The notes below the pieces were generated by a model. That model saw nothing but the letters and a program-made list of their open reading frames with translations, did not search any database and was not told the DNA's origin. This document shows, in pieces, positions 41,101-47,497 of a stretch of DNA of 47,497 nucleotides. Positions within the stretch are counted from its first letter, which is position 1, and each line of letters begins with the position of its first letter. This DNA comes from Bacteroidetes bacterium MedPE-SWsnd-G1 (lineage in GTDB: Bacteria; Bacteroidota; Bacteroidia; Flavobacteriales; Flavobacteriaceae). The stretch lies in assembly GCA_001874265.1 (NCBI GenBank), contig MPDD01000020.1, forward strand, positions 1 to 47,497, given 5' to 3'. Made by a program: the position numbers and the translations under genes.

Positions 41101-43478
41101 TTTTTACTTTGAATTACATCCATTAAATCGTTCAAGGTAATTTTGGAATCTTTGATTTCTGAATAGTTAATTTCAACCCTTAAAGCTCGTAATCCTGTAG
41201 TTCCTTGTAAGTCTTCAATTTCTAGACGTTCAATATTTTTTGTAAGAAGTCCTTTAGCTTGTAGATGTTTAATGTATTTCAAATATTCATCTGCTTCTTG
41301 GTCCTGACTATAAACAATTGCTATTTTACCTGGTTGTGTCAACCGCTCGGACGTATTTTTAATATGTGCTTTGTCAATTCTCTTTTTCAGAATTTCATAA
41401 CGGATGTTATACGCACCGTCTACATCAAAACGTTTTTCATCCATTCTAAATTTAATGGTCAGTGGTGTGCTGTGCACCAATATTAAAGAAGCAATTTGTA
41501 ATGGATGAGTTAAATCATCCTTAAGATTAAATACTATATTTTCCAATTCACACATCATTTGCAATTGCCAAAGGCGTAAATTATCAAGATAAATTTTGTC
41601 GTATTTCTTTGTTTTTAATAGCGATTGTCCAATATACATGTTGTAATCCACGCCATCGGTTTTATAGCGTTCAAAGTAATGAGGGAACATATGCTGAGCT
41701 TCGATTTGTTTTTTGTCAATGAAATCCGTCATTTTCTCATTTAAAAAATTAACGCTTTCCTCATATTTTTTTCTTTCGTTATAAACAACATGCAATTTTG
41801 GATCAATATGTAACATGTAGTTCTCAACCTCTTTATTCAGTTCAGAACTTAAGGTTTTTAAATGATTGAAAACTGGATAAATTTCTTGTTTTAAGAAGTA
41901 TGAAAGCGTCATTTCATCTCCAGAATCTAATTCTTTAGCGATACTATTTTTATATTCATCAATTCTAAATTGTAAATCCCCGTATATTGGTAATTGATAA
42001 GATTCCATGGCTTTATTCATAATGTTCGAAGCCAAGTTTAATTGGAACACTAAATCTTTTTGGATGGCACTATTTCTTGCTTTAGATGATCCTTTAATAT
42101 CACTTTGTCCATATAAAGGAACTACATCCTCAAATAGGATGTCTTTTAAGGTTGCCGATGAAATCTCCGTGTCATTTTCAAATGCAAATTCTTCTGCAGC
42201 TTCATAAAATTTCCATTTCACAGAAGGATGAATTGCTGTATAGTACTGTTGAATAATTGATTCCATTCTATCATCCATCTCCTCCATATAGCGCTGCGCA
42301 GCCAACTTAAAAATTGGAATTATATCTTTTAATTTTTCAACGTTTACAGAATTTAATTCATACTTGTTTGGAGATACCAATTCCATAACACCAAACAAAT
42401 CATCACGTAGATCTATTGGGGCAAATATGATGCTTTTAATACCCTGTTCAAGCATTAGTTTTGAAAATCCATTATTCCCAGATCTTTCAGCGTATTTTTC
42501 TATGTCTGAAATAGCAACAATTTCTCGGTCTTTAAAAACACGCTCAACAATTCTATCGCAGAAGTGTCCCTCGCATTTATCCTTTGTTTCTTCAAACATT
42601 TTAAATTTCCGCTGCTTATTGGTTTGTTTATAAACCAACTTGTCATGCTCAATCGCATAAGTAGAAAATTCAAATTGGATGTTTTTTGAACCAAATAGGT
42701 AAGAGACATTATTTTCTACTTCATCAACAGATTCTTGATCTTTTTTAAGTAGTTTTTCTTTTATTGTTGAAATGATTTGGTCAGATGTTACATCTACCAA
42801 ATTCATTAACCCAAACCCTTTAAACTCATAACTATTCGGAGGAAATTTTTCTTTCCACAAATCAATATTGTCATAATTGTCAATCAATTCATGTAGGTCT
42901 TCTTCTGTTAGTTTTGGTGCATTTTTTAAAGGAGCAACCTTAAAAAAGTCTCCATTAAACAAGGCACGATAATGTCTAGTAAATCCGGTTTTTACATTTG
43001 GAATTTCGAAATAAAATGGTCTCTGAAAATCAATTTTAAAATTATAAACAAAGGCCATTATAAAGGTACAAGTCATTATGTACATATTCGAATCCTCAAA
43101 ATTCTTTAATTTAAAATCGTAATCTTCACCAGCATTATCTATAATTTCTTTAAATCGTTTAGAAAACTTAAAAGTTGTAAATTGAAATGGAATACTTGCA
43201 GCTTTAATTTCGTTGGTAGTTAACAACTCCGGAAAAAGAATATCAAGTAGTTTATCAATTTGAGTATTGTATTTTTTTAAATCCGAAAAATCCTCAAAAC
43301 CTTCTCTTAATATTGGATATTGATTCATTTCATTCAATAAGCCTTCAGCAGCTTCATGAATAACATGGTCAGGGTTTTTTGAAATATTCTCTATATGCTC
43401 ATACACTGCTTCAAAACTTAATTTAAGTCTTAAGGGAGATTCAGATTCTTGATTGAACTGTGCAGGTAATATTTTCAT
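41097..43478 (-). CDS. GAF-domain protein, flavobacterial family
   Basis: 793 residues, soluble, no signal. Residues 1-225 form a helical N-terminal region of unknown type. About 260-395 reads as a GAF domain (FSTYAIEHDKLVYKQTNK, CDRIVERVFKDREIVAISDI, GIKSIIFAPIDLRDDLFGVMELVSPNKYELNSVN). A conserved-looking IQQYYTAIHPSVKWKFYEAAEEF (409-431) leads into a long helical C-terminal region. No kinase, cyclase or output motif was seen. GAF domains often bind cyclic nucleotides or other small molecules, but the ligand is not predictable. Its stop shares TTAA with the HD-PycTM gene. Confidence 0.7.
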   Translation of the reverse strand: MKILPAQFNQESESPLRLKLSFEAVYEHIENISKNPDHVIHEAAEGLLNEMNQYPILREGFEDFSDLKKYNTQIDKLLDILFPELLTTNEIKAASIPFQFTTFKFSKRFKEIIDNAGEDYDFKLKNFEDSNMYIMTCTFIMAFVYNFKIDFQRPFYFEIPNVKTGFTRHYRALFNGDFFKVAPLKNAPKLTEEDLHELIDNYDNIDLWKEKFPPNSYEFKGFGLMNLVDVTSDQIISTIKEKLLKKDQESVDEVENNVSYLFGSKNIQFEFSTYAIEHDKLVYKQTNKQRKFKMFEETKDKCEGHFCDRIVERVFKDREIVAISDIEKYAERSGNNGFSKLMLEQGIKSIIFAPIDLRDDLFGVMELVSPNKYELNSVNVEKLKDIIPIFKLAAQRYMEEMDDRMESIIQQYYTAIHPSVKWKFYEAAEEFAFENDTEISSATLKDILFEDVVPLYGQSDIKGSSKARNSAIQKDLVFQLNLASNIMNKAMESYQLPIYGDLQFRIDEYKNSIAKELDSGDEMTLSYFLKQEIYPVFNHLKTLSSELNKEVENYMLHIDPKLHVVYNERKKYEESVNFLNEKMTDFIDKKQIEAQHMFPHYFERYKTDGVDYNMYIGQSLLKTKKYDKIYLDNLRLWQLQMMCELENIVFNLKDDLTHPLQIASLILVHSTPLTIKFRMDEKRFDVDGAYNIRYEILKKRIDKAHIKNTSERLTQPGKIAIVYSQDQEADEYLKYIKHLQAKGLLTKNIERLEIEDLQGTTGLRALRVEINYSEIKDSKITLNDLMDVIQSKN

Positions 43479-43524
43479 TTATTGTTTTTTTAGTTGACTA
43501 GATTGTTTGTCGCTAATTCTTGTG

Positions 43525-43532
43525 CAAATTTA
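43525..43532 (-). promoter_or_regulatory. -7 element of the GAF gene
   Basis: Minus-strand TAAATTTG, exact TAnnTTTG followed by C, 46 bases before the ATG. The rest of the 169-base gap to menB has no clear plus-strand -7 (only TATTTTTA near 43617). Confidence 0.4.
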
Positions 43533-43647
43533 CACTTTCAAAATTTGATAAAGTGTTACGTAAGTTACAATATAGGTCAAGTGTATTTTTATGAGGTAAT
43601 TTTTATTTAAAATAAGTTATTTTTACACCTGATAAATAAATGAATCA

Positions 43648-44487
43648 ATGAGTACAATAGACTGGGAAATCGTTAAAAAATTTGAAGATATAACCTATAA
43701 AAAATGTAATGGGGTTGCGCGTATTGCTTTTAATAGACCAAATGTCAGAAATGCGTTTAGACCAACTACAACTTCGGAGTTGATTGAAGCATTTTATGAT
43801 GCACAAGAAGACACTTCAATAGGAGTTGTTTTATTGTCTGCTGAGGGGCCTTCTACAAAAGATGGAGTATATTCGTTTTGTAGTGGAGGCGATCAAAAAG
43901 CACGTGGCCACCAAGGATATGTTGGTAGAGATGGGCAACATCGCTTAAATATTTTAGAGGTACAGCGTATGATACGTTTTATGCCAAAAGCGGTTATTTG
44001 TGTTGTTCCTGGTTGGGCAGTGGGCGGAGGTCATAGTTTACATGTGGTTTGCGATATGACGCTGGCAAGTAAGGAGCACGCCATTTTTAAACAAACAGAT
44101 GCTGATGTCACAAGTTTTGACGGTGGATATGGTTCAGCATATTTGGCTAAAATGGTTGGGCAGAAAAAAGCGCGAGAAATATTTTTCCTAGGTAGAAATT
44201 ATTCTGCACAAGAAGCTTTTGAAATGGGAATGGTAAATGCTGTAGTGCCTCATGAGGAATTAGAAAATACAGCTTATGAATGGGCGCAAGAAGTATTAGC
44301 AAAATCTCCTACGTCTATAAAAATGTTGAAATTCGCCATGAATTTAACTGATGATGGCATGGTAGGGCAACAAGTGTTTGCAGGTGAGGCTACACGTTTA
44401 GCTTATATGACCGAAGAAGCAAAAGAAGGTAGGAATGCATTTTTAGAGAAGCGTAAGCCTAATTTTGAGAAAAAGTGGTTACCATAA
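43648..44487 (+). CDS. menB: 1,4-Dihydroxy-2-naphthoyl-CoA synthase MenB, type II
   Basis: 279-residue crotonase that closes the naphthoate ring of menaquinone from OSB-CoA. YSFCSGGDQKARG and PGWAVGGGHSLHVVCDM carry the oxyanion-hole segments; QTDADVTSFDGGYGSAYLAKMVGQKKAREIFF is the MenB signature. In this block D151 stands where bicarbonate-dependent (type I) enzymes have Gly, so this is the bicarbonate-independent type II, as in Mycobacterium. S156 and D158 match other catalytic residues. Length is typical. The FAH-family gene follows after 17 bases. Confidence 0.93.
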   Translation: MSTIDWEIVKKFEDITYKKCNGVARIAFNRPNVRNAFRPTTTSELIEAFYDAQEDTSIGVVLLSAEGPSTKDGVYSFCSGGDQKARGHQGYVGRDGQHRLNILEVQRMIRFMPKAVICVVPGWAVGGGHSLHVVCDMTLASKEHAIFKQTDADVTSFDGGYGSAYLAKMVGQKKAREIFFLGRNYSAQEAFEMGMVNAVVPHEELENTAYEWAQEVLAKSPTSIKMLKFAMNLTDDGMVGQQVFAGEATRLAYMTEEAKEGRNAFLEKRKPNFEKKWLP

Positions 44488-44504
44488 TTTCATAGTTAAT
44501 TATC

Positions 44505-45113
44505 ATGAAAATAATCTGCATAGGGCGAAACTACGCCAAACATATTGAGGAATTAGCGAATGAAAGACCTACTGAGCCAGTGGTCTTTTTGAAACCGGAT
44601 TCTGCCATATTACCAAAAAAAATGCCATTCTTTATTCCTCCTTTCGCTGATGAAATTCATTACGAAGTTGAGGTTTTGGTGAAAATTAATAAGGTTGGAA
44701 AATACATAGATCAAAAATTTGCGCATAAATATTATGATGAGATTGGTCTAGGAATCGATTTTACGGATAGAGCCATGCAATCAAAGTTAAAAGCCAAAGG
44801 ATTGCCTTGGGAAAAAGCAAAAGGTTTCGATGGTAGTGCCGTTATAGGTGAATTTTTTCCTAAGGAACAATTCAATTTAGAAAATATCAATTTCCAACTA
44901 CATAAGAACGACGAATTAGTCCAAGATGGTGAGTCAAAAGCAATGCTTTGGAAAATAGATGAATTGATAGCATATGTGTCGCAATACTTTACCTTAAAAA
45001 AAGGTGACCTTATATTTACTGGAACTCCCGCTGGAGTGGGAAGTGTGAAGCCTGAAGATGTGCTTAAGGGTACGTTGGAAGGAAAAGAAAATTTTAGCGT
45101 AAAAATTAAGTAA
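44505..45113 (+). CDS. Fumarylacetoacetate hydrolase (FAH)-family protein
   Basis: 202 residues. IICIGRNYAKHIEELAN begins the FAH/2-oxohepta-3-ene-dioate hydratase fold, EIHYEVEVLVKI holds the conserved metal-binding Glu pair, and DFTDRAMQ, KAKGFDGSAVIGEF and GDLIFTGTPAGVG complete the family. Such short members act as acylpyruvases or oxaloacetate decarboxylases. Same strand as menB; ends at a strong bidirectional terminator. Confidence 0.85.
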   Translation: MKIICIGRNYAKHIEELANERPTEPVVFLKPDSAILPKKMPFFIPPFADEIHYEVEVLVKINKVGKYIDQKFAHKYYDEIGLGIDFTDRAMQSKLKAKGLPWEKAKGFDGSAVIGEFFPKEQFNLENINFQLHKNDELVQDGESKAMLWKIDELIAYVSQYFTLKKGDLIFTGTPAGVGSVKPEDVLKGTLEGKENFSVKIK

Positions 45114-45114
45114 T

Positions 45115-45143
45115 AAAAAAGCCCTCACAAGAGGGCTTTTTTT
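45115..45143. terminator. Bidirectional intrinsic terminator
   Basis: GCCCTC/GAGGGC, loop ACAA, flanked by A6 on the left and T7 on the right, so the stem extends to 12 bp and either strand has a U tract. It lies between the convergent FAH and mscS-like genes and touches the stop of the latter. Confidence 0.92.
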
Positions 45144-46389
45144 AATTCGTTTTAAAAGTAGTATTACTTGGTAATTCAAAAAGTTCTAATTTAAAATACC
45201 CAACAGATGCTACAAGGTGGTCGAAAATATCGGCCATTATATATTCGTAATTTTTCCAAACCTTGTCGGCGCTAAACGCATAGATTTCAATTGGGATTCC
45301 TTGAGAAGTTGGAGCTAATTGACGAACCATTACGGTCATTTCATCGTTAATTGCAGAATGATTTTCTACATAGGTTTCCATATATTTCCTAAAAACGCCC
45401 ATATTGGTTAAGTTTCGACCGTTTATCAATAAAGATTTGTCTGCTCCATTTTGAATATTATGTTGTTCAATATCCGATTGACGCTTTTCAATATATGCAG
45501 ATATTAGTTGGATTTTCTTTAAATCATCAATATCGTTTGTTGAAAGGTGTTTTACACTTTCTTGTTTAATAATTAAAGCACGTTTGATCCGTCTACCACC
45601 GGCTTCTTCCATGCCTCTCCAGTTTTTTACCGAATCAGAAATAAGTGAATAAGTAGGAATTGTTGTGATTGTTTTATCAAAATTTTGCACTTTAACAGTT
45701 GTAAGATTTATTTCGATCACGTCTCCATCAGCTCCATACTTTTCAAAAGTAATCCAATCTCCAATGCGAACCATATCATTTGTAGCGACTTGAATACTTG
45801 CAACAAATCCCATGATGGTATCTTTAAACATTAATAAAATTACCGCAGAAGCCGCACCCATTGTTGCTAAAAATGTAGGGATATGAATATCGGCAATGAT
45901 CACTAAAACAACTATAAATCCAAATGCCCAGGCAAAAATCATAAAGACCTGAATGTAACTATCAATAGGTTTATCCTTTAGTCGAGGTAAAGTTTTGAAA
46001 TAATCTTTAAATGTATTTAGTAAACTTCGAACAATCCAAAGAGTTAATAATACCCCAAAGACTTCAAGTCCTTTACTTACAAAGTTGCCAGCGCTTTCAA
46101 AATCTATAAATGCAATGGGAATCAAACTATCTGCAATGATTACCGGTACGATATGCGCTATGTTTCTAGGAGCCTTATTTTTAACCATTAAATTGTCGAA
46201 ATTCGTATTTGATTTTTCGGCAAATCGGTTAAAGGCATTGATAATAATTTTTCTTAATAAGAAATCGATTACATAAAGAATAATAAAAAGACTAACTACT
46301 AGTACTAATAAGTTCAAGTACATAGCTGTTTCATCTCCAAGTCCAGATGCTGTGAATTTGTCGTAGAAAAAATGAGAAAAGGAATTCAT
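45142..46389 (-). CDS. MscS-family mechanosensitive channel (YbdG-like)
   Basis: 415 residues. Several membrane helices in the first 190 residues; the pore helix FLATMGAASAVILLMFKDTIMGFVASIQV and the beta-domain start MVRIGDWITFEKYGADGDVIEINLTTVKVQNFDKTITTIPTY are hallmarks of MscS. A C-terminal cytosolic domain completes it. It releases solute on membrane tension. The similarity of length and of NDMVRIGDWITF to YbdG is by eye. Separate transcript with a clear -7. Confidence 0.9.
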   Translation of the reverse strand: MNSFSHFFYDKFTASGLGDETAMYLNLLVLVVSLFIILYVIDFLLRKIIINAFNRFAEKSNTNFDNLMVKNKAPRNIAHIVPVIIADSLIPIAFIDFESAGNFVSKGLEVFGVLLTLWIVRSLLNTFKDYFKTLPRLKDKPIDSYIQVFMIFAWAFGFIVVLVIIADIHIPTFLATMGAASAVILLMFKDTIMGFVASIQVATNDMVRIGDWITFEKYGADGDVIEINLTTVKVQNFDKTITTIPTYSLISDSVKNWRGMEEAGGRRIKRALIIKQESVKHLSTNDIDDLKKIQLISAYIEKRQSDIEQHNIQNGADKSLLINGRNLTNMGVFRKYMETYVENHSAINDEMTVMVRQLAPTSQGIPIEIYAFSADKVWKNYEYIMADIFDHLVASVGYFKLELFELPSNTTFKTN

Positions 46390-46406
46390 TGATTAAATTT
46401 TAATGG

Positions 46407-46414
46407 CAAAAATA
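46407..46414 (-). promoter_or_regulatory. -7 element of the mscS-like gene
   Basis: Minus-strand TATTTTTG followed by CC, 17 bases before the ATG, exact TAnnTTTG. A TTG lies 25 bases further up (46440-46442), a little far. Confidence 0.55.
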
Positions 46415-46444
46415 AAGATTTTATATGGACAGTATTGAACAATT

Positions 46445-47347
46445 TTATTTACTGTTTTCCAATAGCCAAGCATAAATATCCCATCCGCCATAAATTCGCT
46501 TCCAAGCGTCATGTCCTAGATCTTCATGAATTGTAAATTTCACATCTTTATGTCCTAGTTCTTTTAATTTGTTGAGTCCAACATAAAAGTTTTCCCAATT
46601 AACTGCCGTATCATATCCGGCCGCAAAAACCCAAATGGGTAATTGTGCTTTCGCAATAGATTCCATTTGTTCTGGAGTTCCCCAACCAACTACAGGGTTC
46701 ATTGCTGCAAACCTTTCTGGGAATTTACTTGCCATGTGAAATGTACCAAACCCTCCATAACTTAGTCCAGAAATGTAAACTCGCTTGTTGTCTGCATTAT
46801 AGTTTTTCAAAGTTTCATCTAGCATATGAATTAGGTCTTGATCTACATGATCCCATCCAGATGGGGTTCTGTTCATATTGAAAACTGTTTTACTAGGAAT
46901 AACCCCATCCATTGGTCCGTTTGTTCCAAAAAATCCAGGGCGTTCTGGAACACCTGCTTCTAGTCTCACCGGGATCTGATCGCGTGTTCTATCTGCAATG
47001 TAGGAAGTTGTTTTATCTAATCCCATCATATGTAGTTGTGGAACAATCATAATAAACGGTAAATCTCTTTTTTGAATCCATGCCTCATATAAAGGTCCGT
47101 GAATCATTACATAATCCAATTCGTCTTTTCCATTACCTCTTTCTCCATTTCCGTGCAGAAATAACAAAACAGGCCATTTTTTTGAGGGTTCATCTTCATA
47201 TCCTTTAGGAAGATATATAAAGTATTCTCTATTTGCTTGGTCGAGCGTACTTGTATATGGAAGCCTATGGAGTTGCTCAGTAGATTTTTGACTAAAGATA
47301 GAAATTGATAGGAATGCCAATAAGAACGTAAAATGTATGTTTTTCAT
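46445..47347 (-). CDS. Secreted esterase/peptidase of the alpha/beta hydrolase fold
   Basis: About 300 residues after choosing ATG 47347; the frame opens at 47392 but a -7 TATTTTTG (47363-47370) lies in that extension. Signal peptide 1-20 (ending IFSQ). WPVLLFLHGNGERG is the oxyanion loop, GLSYGGFGTFHMASKFPE the nucleophile elbow, and HEDLGHDAW the catalytic His. Resembles the secreted PHB-depolymerase-like/carboxylesterase proteins of Bacteroidota. Substrate unknown. Confidence 0.8.
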   Translation of the reverse strand: MKNIHFTFLLAFLSISIFSQKSTEQLHRLPYTSTLDQANREYFIYLPKGYEDEPSKKWPVLLFLHGNGERGNGKDELDYVMIHGPLYEAWIQKRDLPFIMIVPQLHMMGLDKTTSYIADRTRDQIPVRLEAGVPERPGFFGTNGPMDGVIPSKTVFNMNRTPSGWDHVDQDLIHMLDETLKNYNADNKRVYISGLSYGGFGTFHMASKFPERFAAMNPVVGWGTPEQMESIAKAQLPIWVFAAGYDTAVNWENFYVGLNKLKELGHKDVKFTIHEDLGHDAWKRIYGGWDIYAWLLENSK

Positions 47348-47362
47348 GATAATATATTTACT

Positions 47363-47404
47363 CAAAAATAATGATAATAGAATTTTAATCATTCATTATT
47401 TTTG
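47363..47404. promoter_or_regulatory. Divergent -7 elements for the secreted esterase and cinA
   Basis: Minus strand TATTTTTG at 47363-47370 (15 bases before ATG 47347) and plus strand TATTTTTG at 47397-47404 (43 bases before the cinA ATG). Both exact. Confidence 0.5.
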
Positions 47405-47447
47405 CTTTTCAAATAGTTGTTGTTAAAATTCATTTAGAAAAACAAGT

Positions 47448-47497
47448 ATGCAAGCAGAGATTATTACTATAGGAGACGAAATTTTAATTGGACAAAT
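47448..47497 (+). CDS. cinA: CinA (competence/damage-inducible protein), 5' end only
   Basis: Only the first 16 codons are in the window: MQAEIITIGDEILIGQ. This is the typical start of the molybdopterin-binding (COG1058) domain of CinA/nicotinamide-nucleotide amidohydrolase. The rest is beyond the window. Confidence 0.75.
   Translation, partial: MQAEIITIGDEILIGQ

Noticed and set aside
39886..43478. A complete Pycsar or CBASS defence island
   Set aside because: No nucleotidyl cyclase is present and all neighbours are housekeeping genes; only the effector-like domain is seen.

Overview
The window is AT-rich bacterial chromosome from the Bacteroidota, almost certainly a member of the Flavobacteriaceae. 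Evidence: a type B sorting domain of the type IX secretion system on a 1325-residue secreted protein; many promoters of the form TTG-N19/20-TAnnTTTG; a complete-looking set of typical flavobacterial core genes (DUF5683 between parB and dapB, WbqC beside a long signal peptidase I, a 60-residue membrane protein overlapping ettA); and menaquinone as the quinone. I see no rRNA, tRNA, CRISPR array, prophage or insertion sequence. It reads as core chromosome.

Layout. 1-2.1 kb: menC and a CPBP-family membrane protease. 2.4-6.2 kb: two tandem secreted DUF3857/transglutaminase-like proteins, one with an intact Cys-His-Asp triad and one without. 6.4-9.8 kb: menE, convergent with a biotin-type acyl-CoA carboxylase beta subunit and yebC. 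9.9-12.7 kb: a redox/electrophile-stress cluster (DoxX-like protein, NADPH-FMN reductase, 4Fe-4S plus CDGSH protein, MarR regulator, pirin) with repeated operator-like sites before its first and last genes. 12.7-14.8 kb: palindrome-rich leader and an exported FAD oxidoreductase. 14.9-17.6 kb: CAL67264-type membrane protein, ettA, a MOSC protein and a 58-residue membrane protein. 17.6-22.7 kb (minus strand): parA-parB-DUF5683-dapB-lepB-wbqC. 22.8-26.8 kb: large T9SS cargo with six internal modules. 26.8-28.6 kb: ABC exporter pair. 28.7-33.7 kb: pRiA4b ORF-3-like protein, then thioesterase, alpha/beta hydrolase, menF, menD and an S1 protein. 33.7-39.8 kb: secreted C1 peptidase, a degenerate esterase-fold protein and a 1235-residue lipoprotein that joins a metallophosphoesterase, a kinase-like middle region and an Omp85-type barrel. 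39.9-43.5 kb: an HD-phosphohydrolase/Pycsar-effector fusion, convergent with a GAF protein. 43.6-47.5 kb: menB, an FAH-family hydrolase, an MscS channel, a secreted esterase and the first codons of cinA.

How the parts fit. Six menaquinone steps are spread over the window (menF, menD, menC, menE, menB and a probable DHNA-CoA thioesterase); menA and a convincing menH are absent and may lie outside it. The par operon links chromosome partition with lysine/peptidoglycan precursor synthesis and protein export. The most interesting parts are the HD-PycTM fusion with its promoter palindrome and convergent GAF neighbour, the phosphoesterase/kinase-like/barrel fusion, the MarR operator family, and two intrinsic terminators embedded antisense in the 3' ends of convergent genes. 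All functional calls come from reading motifs by eye; no database search was run.
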